Shown here: positions 12,953 through 23,700 of the stretch, piece by piece
Layout of the letters: each line of letters begins with the position of its first letter
Numbering within the stretch: the stretch's first letter is position 1
NCBI GenBank assembly: GCA_905116865.2
Contig: CAJHNH020007590.1
Span: 218,501 to 282,500 of the forward strand
Direction of reading: 5' to 3'
Source: Candidula unifasciata
Taxonomy: Eukaryota; Mollusca; Gastropoda; Stylommatophora; Geomitridae
DNA: 64,000 nt
The notes under the pieces: generated by a model
Seen by the model: the letters and a program-made list of their open reading frames with translations, nothing else
What the model was told of the DNA's origin: nothing
The model's database searches: none
Made by a program: the position numbers and the translations under genes

Positions 12953-12993
<41 letters not shown>
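12953..12993. repeat. (CT)n microsatellite
   Basis: About 20 CT units. Confidence 0.95.
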
Positions 12994-12995
<2 letters not shown>

Positions 12996-13299
12996 AAGAG
13001 AAAGGTAACATGTATACAATTAAAACAAAACAGGCTGAAGAAGCTGCTAGATCAGAAAGGTGCCCCTGTCATATCCTCTCTTCTAGACCAGCTGCTGGCC
13101 ATGAGTAAGGGCCTTTCAAATTGTGTAGCTGGGTGAGCCAAGTAACAGAGCACCATGGATAAGCTCTGCATTTGTGGAGGCCTCCTTGGAATGCTCATGT
13201 TCTGCCCCTGCCTTCTCTTGAGGGCTGATCAGCATTACGTGGCCTCTCTGGACAAGCCTGACTTGGGCACCACCTGTTACCTGTGGGGAAAAAAATAAC

Positions 13300-13480
13300 C
13301 ATACAACAATGAGACTGCCATGTCCCCAGAAACTAACCGGGATGGCTAACCCGGTCAACAAATGCCCGCAGAAGTCGGATGTGTTGGCCGAAAGGTGCAA
13401 ATACCGCAGCCATACTGTCGACGGACACAACGCAATTACATCTTCGGATGAACGCAGAAGAAGATATTGCGTAGCACATC
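13300..13480 (+). mobile_element. Dispersed repeat with GCAGAAGAAG end
   Basis: Phrases gtgttggccgaaaggtgcaa and gaacgcagaagaagat recur at 21775-21900. Confidence 0.5.
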
Positions 13481-13648
13481 AATAAATTAATCACTCACAC
13501 TGGCAATCATTAAATGAAATGATTCCAAACCATGAAGTTAATCCCAAACTCATGGTGAACAACCTTGGAAACACAATTAATTATGTATGTACACATAACA
13601 GACAAACTTTATTCCTATGTGAAATAGTTCTTTAACATACAAACATAT

Positions 13649-13880
13649 GGTTAGTTGCGTATCCTTTACAGGACGTTGCAGAACCAACCCCACCAGTCCC
13701 TGGCTGTTGTGTGGTTTTTCTAGACAAATTTACGTCCAGTATTTTGTCATTGCTTACTGGACGGTCGGCTTTCTTGATACCACTGTCGAAACCAATGCAA
13801 GGCGCATGGCCCGCAGCTGAGATCGAACCCGGCATCCCAGCATTACGAAGCGTTCGCATCGACTTAGCTACAGAGCTGAC
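13649..13880 (-). mobile_element. tRNA-derived SINE copy
   Basis: Reverse copy of 7650-7847: ggttagttgcgtat, gcagaaccaaccccacc, gagatcgaacccggcatccc, cgacttagctacagagctga. A and B boxes are present on the minus strand. Confidence 0.75.
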
Positions 13881-13959
13881 ACAAACATATGACCCATAAA
13901 TAATATGATGCATCTTTTGTATGCCTCGAACCAGCCAGGAAATGAAATATCATGCATGC

Positions 13960-14170
13960 TATGATCATTTGTGGGTTCCGGTCTTGACGGAGCTAAGACT
14001 TTTTTCAACAATGACCTTGACTCGGAGCCTTGAGTGGGTAACAGATGCAGTCCTGGGAAGTAAAGGTGGCCGGCATGATGCTGACCCACCTAGTGATGAT
14101 TAGTCTATCAAATATAGGTCTAGCACTACATGCCCAATACGCTTGAAGGCATGGAAAGAGGTCCTATACT
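13960..14170 (+). mobile_element. tRNA SINE copy ('tttacttcccagg' family)
   Basis: Shares aatgaccttgactcgga, gtcctgggaagtaaaggtgg and the distal tatgcccaatacgc-type phrase (here catgcccaatacgcttgaa). Confidence 0.6.
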
Positions 14171-14654
14171 TCTACTTACTTGTATGTTATGTACATGCAG
14201 AGACAGACCCCTTTTTTTGTCAGACATCATACTCTCCTCTCCTCATCGTTATTTTTGTGTTGTTTGACAAAGACTGCCCAGCTGAAACGTTACGTTATTT
14301 GTGTTGTTTTGTGCACGTTTTTCTGCTTTCCCATTTTGTTGAGCTTTTGAGTCAAATTTATCTGAAATTTCCAGGCAAATTATGCACATATACAGACAGG
14401 CATAAGCACACGGAAAGGCAGACTACATACACACAAAGATAAATACACAAGGCACAGATTTGAATGCACTTGTGTAGTAACGTATATATATAAATAACTG
14501 CTCGGGGAGACAGCAACACTTATGCTCACACACACACACACACAGAGGCAGACTAGTGTACACATACACGCTAAAGTATGCACACAGACAACTTCCCATT
14601 TACAGACTGGGATACTCATGCAGATACATTGGAAGACTAATACCTTGACTTTGC

Positions 14655-14745
14655 TTTCCCTTAAAAGGGCACATGACACACTGTGTTGTGGTTTACAGCT
14701 AGGCTGCAGTATCTGCATCTTTTGACTTAACATGCTCAACTTAAG
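14655..14745. mobile_element. Dispersed repeat, 'gtggtttacagctaggctg' family
   Basis: cttaaaagggcacatgacac, gttgtggtttacagctaggc and tcttttgacttaacatgctc. Confidence 0.55.
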
Positions 14746-15440
14746 CTGGTGGTTGGTGTCCTTTTGAATATTTTCCCTGGGTATGCTGGTGTGTTGTGAA
14801 ATGAACAGGCAGATAGATTGGCTGGCTCTGCACCACTTGGTGGTGAAATGATTCATGATAAACTAATCGTTGTAAGCTTCCTTTGGGAGTGAGTTCACAG
14901 TGTCGAGGGGCAAACAGATCATCACAGTCTCAGATGAACTAAATGTTGTAAGCTTCCTTTGGGAGCGAGTTCACAGTGCCAAGGTGCAAACAGATCATCA
15001 CAGTCTCAGATGAACTAAATGTTGTAAGCTTCCTTTGGGAGCGAGTTCACAGTGCCAAGGTGCAAACAGATCATCACAGTCTCAGATGAACTCTTCCTTT
15101 GGGAGCGAGTTCACAGTGCCAAGGTGCAAACAGATCATCACAGTCTCAGATGAACTCTTCCTTTGGGAGTGAGTTCACAGTGCTGAGATGCAAACAGATC
15201 ATCACAGTCTCAGATGAACTCTTCCTTTGGGAGCGAGCTCACAGTGCCGAGGTGCAAACAGATCATCACAGTCTCAGATGAATAGTGTTGCCAGGAGTTA
15301 CCAGGGGATCTGGCCGATGCTCAACACAAAGGTGAGGCAGTTATACAATCAGACTGTTACCATCGGAATTGCTGCTGAAGATGAGGACAGAGCGGTCATG
15401 GGAATATCCCGAGTGCTGGGATGTTGATTTCTAATTCAAC
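14746..15440 (+). mobile_element. RNase H tail of a LINE, with internal tandem amplification
   Basis: The start (about 14775-14850) reads like GVL-NEQADRLAGSAPLGGE, the His-containing end of an RNase H domain as at 49330. Inside, 14865-15295 is six tandem copies of a 76-bp unit, the later ones shortened to 64 bp. The end (15290-15440) has the element-specific ggatctggccgatgctcaac and catgggaatatcccgagtgc. Confidence 0.65.
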
Positions 15441-15990
15441 ATGAGCAGACCCTGAATCAGTCACCTGCGACAACATACTTATTCAGGAGCAGGGTGCCGA
15501 TCCTGTTTTTCCCCTCTCAAACGCGACTCTGGAACATCCATCAGATGGAAGACTAATGTTATAATCAACATCATCATGTGCCATGCCATTAGTCTGGGCA
15601 CTCGCTTCATAGATATCAGGTCAGATTTTCTGGCTACAAAAGTGATAGCTACAGGAACACTGGTACTGGACACAGGAGACAATCTAAAGACCATACATGA
15701 ATGAATGTGATAGAAAATAGGGGCTTGGATGAGTCTTTGAATGAGGAATTTGGTGGGGGTCGGACAGGGATAGACACATGAAAGGAAGAGAAAGATGCGT
15801 TTATAATCTGTGTGCTATGGGACCAGTTAGCATCTACACCTTAAGACATTTGCTGCGGGAGACGGAGCACCTATTGGTATGCATGTGTGATGTGATGCCA
15901 ATTCGGTAAATCAGATCAGGTCTGAGTTCTGAAAAGTGAATTGTGTTTTTTTTAATTAAATGGTGTACCTCTAAACAATGGTGGTTGGCC
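15441..15990. other. No gene recognised
   Basis: Nothing I recognise between the LINE tail and the minisatellite. Confidence 0.5.
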
Positions 15991-17530
15991 ACAGTGAACC
16001 CACTACTGACTTTGTGAAATTCTTGTGCTACAGTGAACCCACTGTTGACTTTGTGCATTTCTTGTGCTACAGTGAACCCACTGTTGACTTTGTGCAATTC
16101 TTGTGCTACAGTGAACCCACTGTTGACTTTGTGCAATTCTTGTTCTACAGTGAACCCATTGTTAACTTTGTGCAATTCTTGTGCTACAGTGAACCCATTG
16201 TTAACTTTGTGCAATTCTTGTGCTACAGTGAACCCACTGTTGACTTTGTGCAATTCTTGTGCTACAGTGAACCCACTGTTGACTTTGTACAATTCTTGTG
16301 CTACAGTGAACCCACTGTTGACTTTGTGCAATTCTTGTGCTACAGTGAACCTGTTGTTGACTTTGTACATTTCTTGTGCTACAGTGAACCCACTGTCGAC
16401 TTTGTGCAATTCTTGTGCTACAGTGAACCCATTGTTGACTTTGTGCAATTCTTGTGCTACAGTGAACCCATTGTCGACTTTGTGCAATTCTTGTGCTACA
16501 GTGAACCCACTGTCGACTTTGTGCAATTCTTGTGCTACAGTGAACCCATTGTTGACTTTGTGCAATTCTTGTGCTACAGTGAACCCATTGTCGACTTTGT
16601 GCAATTCTTGTGCTACAGTGAACCCATTGTCGACTTTGTGCAATTCTTGTGCTACAGTGAACCCATTGTTAACTTTGTGCAATTCTTGTGCTACAGTGAA
16701 CCCATTGTTGACTTTGTGCAATTCTTGTGCTACAGTGAACCCATTGTTAACTTTGTGCAATTCTTGTGCTACAGTGAACCCAATGTTGACTTTGTGCAAT
16801 TCTTGTGCTACAGTGAACCCACTGTTGACTTTGTTCAATTCTTGTGCTACAGTGAACCCGTTGTTGACTTTGTACATTTCTTGTGCTACAGTGAACCCAC
16901 TGTTGACTTTGTACAATTCTTGTGCTACAGTGAACCCATTGTTGACTTTGTGCAATTCTTGTGCTACAGTGAACCCATTGTCGACTTTGTGCAATTCTTG
17001 TGCTACAGTGAACCCATTGTTGACTTTGTGCAATTCTTGTGCTACAGTGAACACATTGTTGACTTTGTGCATTTCTTGTGCTACAGTGAACCCATTGTTG
17101 ACTTTGTGCAATTCTTGTGCTACAGTGAACCCATTGTTGACTTTGTGCAATTCTTGTGCTACAGTGAACCCATTGTTGACTTTGTGCAATTCTTGTGCTA
17201 CAGTGAACCCATTGTTGACTTTGTGCATTTCTTGTGCTACAGTGAACCCATTGTTGACTTTGTGCAATTCTTGTGCTACAATGAACCCATTGTTGACTTT
17301 GTGCAATTCTTGTGCTACAGTGAACCCATTGTTGACTTTGTGCATTTCTTGTGCTACAGTGAACCCATTGTTGACTTTGTGCAATTCTTGTGCTACAGTG
17401 AACCCTTTGTTGACTTTGTGCAATTCTTGTGCTACAGTGAACCCATTGTTGACTTTGTGCAATTCTTGTGCTTCAGTGAACTCATTGTTAACTTTGTGCA
17501 ATTCTTGTGCTACAGTTGACCCATTGTTGA
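15991..17530. repeat. 39-bp minisatellite, about 39 copies
   Basis: Unit gtgaacccattgttgacttt + gtgcaattcttgtgctaca. As 39 is a multiple of 3, open frames of 513-589 codons arise on both strands, each a 13-residue repeat (for example CYSEPIVDFVQFL). Variation is single-base (c/t, g/a) in shared positions. Not called as a gene: no unique ends, splice context or codon bias, and multiple frames are equally open. Confidence 0.95.
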
Positions 17531-17574
17531 CGCTGGTGCTATTTGTGGTGAGGCCCCAATCTCTTGCACAGTTA

Positions 17575-17784
17575 ATTCTTGTAATACTGTCACAAAGCTA
17601 TGGGATTCTTGTAATACTGTCACAAAGCTATGGGATTCTTGTAATACTGTCACAAAGCTATGGGATTCTTGTAATACTGTCACAAAGCTATGGGATTCTT
17701 GTAATACTGTCACAAAGCTATGGGATTCTTGTAATATTGTCACAAAGCTATGGGATTCTTGTAGTACTGTCACAAAGCTATGGA
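17575..17784. repeat. 30-bp minisatellite, 7 copies
   Basis: Unit ttcttgtaatactgtcacaa + agctatggga, nearly invariant. It starts with the same ttcttgt as the 39-bp array next to it. Confidence 0.97.
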
Positions 17785-17919
17785 AATGGTCTTCTGTTTT
17801 AAAAACTCTCCACCATGGAATTCAAACCCTGGTATTCAAAGGTTATGAAATTATTAAACACGTCCACTAACTTCTAAGCAACAGAAACGATTTCTAGGCT
17901 TTTATAAAAGGGTGAGGAG

Positions 17920-18020
17920 CAGCTGGTCGGGTGGTTATAATGTTGAGCTCTCATGCAGGAGACCCGGGTTTGACTCGTGGTGAGGTGATAGAGTTTTTGT
18001 CCTGGTAAAATTAAATATCC
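17920..18020 (+). mobile_element. tRNA-like SINE head
   Basis: gtggttataatgttgagctc (A-box region) and gacccgggtttgactcgtgg (B-box region) at tRNA-like spacing. Confidence 0.5.
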
Positions 18021-19295
18021 TTACCTGCAGTCCGTGACGACAGCACTAGCCAGGCGGCCCTAAATCCTCAGGCTCACAACCTCCCAATCTACAACACTCT
18101 TTAAAGGTGGTAAAACAAACAGTAGTGACAGTTTTTAAAAGGGTAGTTTGCCATAGCTTTCCTTCTTGAGAGTAGCCATTCATGTTTGTGACTGTAGCCA
18201 CTGTCACTACAGAATGATCCTGTCTATCACGGAAACTGAAGATCACGACCAACAACCACTTAGCGTAATGCTTTCTCTTCTGCAGATCTCCTAATGGAGC
18301 AGAGGCCCTCAACCAGACTTACACAGTGCCCTATCCTTTGTTATCACACACAGCTCAACCTATACTCTCTCCATCTTTTTAACTTTGCTCTCTAATTCCC
18401 TCCTCTATGTGTTGTATGGTCTGCCTTTATTTCTATACTCTGTGGGTTCCATTATAAAGACATTCTAGTTATACTGTTCTTGAGTTTTTTCAAATGTGCG
18501 TCCTATCCAACGTCAGTCTCTCTTCTTCACTTCTCATTTCACTGGAAAAGACTAGCTGTCGATATTAAGCAGGTGTCATAAATGTAATGCTAATATAAAA
18601 AAAAAACTTTGAATCTAGATTATGTAGCTGTATAATAGCTTTTTCTAATGAAAAAAAAAATGAACACGTTTCTAGTTACTTATCCAGGTTAACATTTTGA
18701 CAGTCAAGGGACCCCCCCCCCCCCCCTTTCCGCCCAACAGTATGATACCCATTGACAAGGCAACAGCAGCTTTTAAAAGCCTGAACAAAATATGGATCTA
18801 TAAATAATATAAATTATGTATTTTCATTTGTAATGTCATGTCAATTTTAAAACATGCTAAACATTCTGCCGTGCCTAGTCCATCCTGTACTGGAAATAAG
18901 TGTTTCAAAAAAGATGACTGTTGTCTAGTGAGGTGCAGTTATATATTGGTTAGAACGCTAGCATGCCAGTCTGTTGGTCATGAGCTTGAACCAGCAGGAG
19001 CACTAGGTACAAACACTAATGCATTATACAGTAAAACCTCTAACATGAATTCTAGGAAATAGAAGAATCAAGAGTTTATGTTGAAAAATTTGTCTAACTG
19101 GGGATAAATATTAATATAATGTTAATCAAGTGTTTTTCTTAAGTAAGTTTGTGTTAATGAGGTTTTCCTGTAGTTTGTTAGGAGACTTCAATGTCTTTTA
19201 CAGCACATCTCACACTGAAGGTCAAGTCATGATTTTTCACACCTTTGATACATGGTGCTAGAGTGATATTTGTTTTAATACACTTTTTAAAGTTA
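18021..19295. other. No gene recognised
   Basis: Contains a C run (18712-18726) and a weak tRNA-like stretch at 18930-19010 (ttggttagaacgctagcat, gagcttgaacc). An 88-codon minus frame at 18312 has no motifs. Confidence 0.45.
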
Positions 19296-19299
19296 GTTG

Positions 19300-19465
19300 T
19301 GCTTCCTTTGAAGGCATGGTACCAGGAAGGAGGGGGCAGGGGCCGACCAACAGGAAGATGGGCAGAAGACAGTGACTACTTGAATATGAAAGTACATGAG
19401 GCATGAGAGCTGGTGAGAGACCCGAGTTTATTTCAGGCAGACAGTGATCAGAGCGAGGTTCCAGT
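19300..19465 (+). mobile_element. RTE-like LINE carboxy-terminal scrap
   Basis: Reads GMVPGRRG-GP and a kMKVHEA-like segment on the plus strand, matching GMVPGRRGRGRPTRRW and MKVHEAGELARDR of the LINE at 63.3 kb. Frameshifted. Confidence 0.6.
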
Positions 19466-19890
19466 TGCCTTTGCATTCCAGGATATTTCATGGCATTTTA
19501 TTTATATTTAGGCAGGGTCAGACCGGAAGCCCAAGGACAATTATAAATTTGTGTCCCCATGTGGATTCAAACATGGTAATTTCATGCAAACATCCAGCCA
19601 CTGCACTTCTACACTTCACAATACTCCACATCAGTAAAGGACCCTTTTCCCCGCCTACAGGCATATAGAGCTAGCCGTATATTTTAGAATAATCAGCACT
19701 TGCTAGGTGTTGTGGTCAATATCAAACCGTTTGCCTTTACTTCCCAGGGCTTTACCTGACATCCATTTATGACTGGCAGCCAAGGTCATTTAAAAAACAA
19801 AAAGGTCAGGCTTCTTTAGGACCAGAATCTACAACCTTTGGATCCACAGGCTAGCGTCTACCTGCTACACCAGTTACCCCAAATGATACT
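19466..19890 (-). mobile_element. Two adjacent degenerate tRNA SINE copies
   Basis: Body phrases (cctttacttcccagggcttta, cagccaaggtcattt, ctacaacctttggatcc, tctacctgctacacca) in reverse orientation; the 19466-19640 copy is more degenerate. Confidence 0.55.
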
Positions 19891-20009
19891 TTTTTTTTCT
19901 CCAAGTTTTCTAAACTAAATACATTATAATGCCCTAAGAAAAAGTCACCTCTGGTTATGTCCCTCTGCAAAACTGCTCAAAGACTGTATTTTTTTCTGCA
20001 ATCACCTTT

Positions 20010-20340
<331 letters not shown>

Positions 20341-20632
20341 TGCAGTGGACAATTCACTCAGTCCCAAATAGCAACCCAGAACCCATATGAGAATCACTTT
20401 GTATGATCTACAGAAGAAAAATGGAAATCGATAAAGAAATCCATTATGCAATAAAAGTAATTATTAAAAAAAAAACTGAAACAACATCTGTTGTAGATTG
20501 TGATATCAATAGTCTCGGTTATATTGTTCCCCAACCTTCATCACCATTGAACCAATGCTCAAACAATTAAACACATGCAAATATAACAGACGCAAATGTA
20601 CAGTACATGAAGTGCTGCTAGAAACAATATCA

Positions 20633-20737
20633 TTAAAATGTTTTTCTCAGCCGAGCATTCTCCTCTCGAAGCCTGTCTATCTCATCAAGAAGTACAGGGT
20701 TGATCATACACTCTTGAAATCCAGCTTCCATTCTTTT
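20633..20737 (-). CDS. NEDD1: NEDD1 coding exon 16 and stop codon
   Basis: Residues 712-745 and TAA at 20635-20633. It starts KRMEAGFQECMINPVLLDEI and ends DRLREENARLRKTF, equal in length to the human C terminus ending VAEIERLREENKRLRAHF. Acceptor cgatttag. No clear AATAAA was seen on the minus strand in the next 300 nt, so the 3' UTR end is not set. Confidence 0.95.
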   Translation of the reverse strand, partial: KRMEAGFQECMINPVLLDEIDRLREENARLRKTF

Positions 20738-23700
20738 CTAAATCGAAACAGAGAGAGAAATTTAGGGTTTAATTTGTAGAATTCACTTTCTTAACTTTCT
20801 GTCTTTTAAATCTAGGTGACATTTTAACATAGAATGGAAGATTTGACGCAGAGATAGAAACATGGAAAAAATGTTTTTGTAACCTCTATTTAAAAAACCA
20901 AAGGCATTTGACAGAAGTAAAGGAACAAATGATAAACAGTATTTTATTCTGGTAATCAGTGTCAAATATGGTCCATATTAACTCTTTGGGTTAAAAGGAA
21001 TGCATCACACATTGTTTTATACTATTTTAACTGTCCTATGGTACCAAGGAACACATCACACATTGATTTTTAACTGTCCTCTGGCACTAATAGAGTTAAT
21101 AGTGAGTCACGTATTCTTTACAGGACGCTGCAGAACCAACCCCAGCATTTTTTGGCTGTTGTGGTTTTTTAGGCAAGTTTACATTCAGAAGTTTGATACT
21201 GCTACTGAATGGTCAGCTCTTAGTACCACGGTCAAAACCAACGCAAGACAAATCGTCCACAGCTGGGATCGAACCCGCCACCCCCGCATTACGAAGTGCA
21301 TTCACAATGCCTAAACCAAGAAAGCTGAGTTAAAAGCCACATCCCCCAAAAAACACTACATTGCACAGAGGAGACAGGATCAGAAATGACCATCAGGAAA
21401 GAAGCTGGGATGGAACCAGTACTAAACTACATCAAGAGACAACAGATAAAATGGTTTGGACATGTGACAAGACTACTAGGAGACAGTGCACCACAGAAAG
21501 CCCTAACACTCAGACATAATGGAAGCAGATCCAGAGGTCAACCGTGCAAGAGAAGGATGGATAGATGGAATATCCGAGGCCATAAATACCAGTATCTACG
21601 TAAGGTCAAAACATAGAGAAAGGACTAGAGAAGAAGAAATGCTAAAAGATACAATGCAAATAACTTCACTGGGAATATGAGGAAGCAAAACATCAAACTA
21701 ACGGAGAGACAACACGTGATTTTGTCTTCTTACAGCAGTAAAATCTGATCAATTACTGACAGACGCATGCAAAAAAAAAAAAAAGGGATCTAAATAACGA
21801 AATCAAATGTGTTGGTCTGAAAGGTGCAGATATTCCCGCCTCCCTGTAAGTCACAACAGAACATGCCATCCACTCTTGTCAGGGTGACTGCAGAAGAAAC
21901 AGAAAAAGCAGAAGAGCCAGAGGAAGATCACAGGTAGACAGACAACCAGCAAGAATAGATAAACACAACCACAGATAGACACAGATATACACACACACAA
22001 CAACAAAAGCAGATGCCTCTTCACAAACTGACACTGCCAGGCAAAACAGGGTCCAGAGAAAAGAAGAAAAAAGGGAACAAATCTTGCCTTGCAACACAAG
22101 GTCAGGATTCCTCCCTTCTCCTGTCATGGCAAATATTGATTAGGTCAAACAGACACTGGACAGGGGCTGGCCAATAACACACAATAAAAGATGAACAGAA
22201 GAATAAAAAAGGGGGGAACAAATAAGGGGCTGAAGAACTGAAGGAGAAGCAGATAACAACAAAACATGAGGCTCTAACCTGTAGCTGGAAGATCTGTTTA
22301 ATCATCTCCACCTGTATGCACCAAAACTCTTTGTGTATGAAGTCTTTCATATCATCCAACTCCTCTCTGATGAGATTTCTGATAAACTCTGCCTGGAACA
22401 TCCCTGGGTTGCTCTGGTTGGGGAGACTGAGGCTGGCTGAGCTTGAAGCCTGAGAGGCAGCTCCAGGTGTCTACAGACAGTTTATATAATCACTTAGAAC
22501 ATAATCATTCCCTATTTTTTTTTTTAAACAGTTTAAAAAAATCATCAAAGGAAGGACACAGTGGTTGCAGGCACGGCACCTTGATGCAAGAGAAGAGATG
22601 AATTAACAAACAATTAATTAAGAACACATTGAGTGTAAACTAAGACTAGACAGCTGTGGAACACATAAAGATGACCAATCATTTCAGTAGCAAAATAGAA
22701 GATAAATCCTAGACACGACCAGGAAGTCATGTGTTGTGATAGTCATCAAAAAAGACTGGCTGAAACGGTTCATTCAGGCTATCAGTCGGGGTTCCAACTT
22801 TATCGCAAACGGTTCACCCCATAATGGCCTTGTTCCTGTGACAGTGATAACCACACAAAATCCCCATTTTTGTCCCCTGTTCAATCAAAGAGACAGCAGT
22901 CCCAGCAAAATCTAACAGCTCACAATTGTATCAAATGCATAAAGCAGCTGCCAGAGGTGCCAATACCTACAGACTATCATAACATTGGAATTCATAGTTG
23001 ATGGGAGCAGCAGTCACAACAAACCTGCAGGTGCATAAGGTACCTGGCCAATTCTCTGGCAACCAGCCACTTACCATTATGTGAACATGCAGTTTACAAA
23101 AACATACATTTCCCATGAAATTCATAGCTCAGTGTTGAAACCATACACTCAAGTCAGTAGCTGGTCCATGGAATTGGATTTTGTCTTTACCTCATCTGTT
23201 GATCCATCCAGTTTCCCAATAGGGGTTGAAATCCCAACCTTCCACTGGATTACTGAGAACATGGTCCACCACATAATGGTGTAGCAGGCTTGAGCAAGAG
23301 AGGCTAAGAGACATTTAGAGTATGGTCCTGCACATCAGTGTCCCATTAGCATCCACAATTCTATCAGTGTGTATTTTGCCCCCCCCCCCCTTTCCACACA
23401 ACCTCGATCTGGCAGCAAGTGATTACCATGGACTGTTTCATGCACCTCAAGAAGTGGCTGGCATCCTAGCGGTTTGAAACTGATGACAAACTGCAGAGAG
23501 GCATTGATGAATGTTTCAAGACACTGGCAGAAGACTTCAAGGACATTATAATTAAAAATGTGTTGAGTGTGTTGAGAAATAATGTAAATGTGTGGTTCAC
23601 AATTATCTTAAGCCCCAATCAGAAACAGGACTCATGTAGTGAAAGGACTCAAGAGGAAATACAAAAACAGGAGTTGTCACAAAATGAAGCATAAACAAAG

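Larger units (their letters stand above)
20738..22278 (-). other. NEDD1 intron 15 (contents)
   Basis: Holds a SINE (21105-21329), a plus-strand LINE carboxy-terminal fragment (21345-21640) and a GCAGAAGAA-tailed repeat (21775-21900). Nothing recognised elsewhere. Confidence 0.7.

Noticed and set aside
15834..17802. Three overlapping open frames of 513-589 codons looking like repeat proteins
   Set aside because: All derive from the 39-bp tandem array, whose unit is a multiple of three. Frames on both strands are equally open and there is no unique domain.
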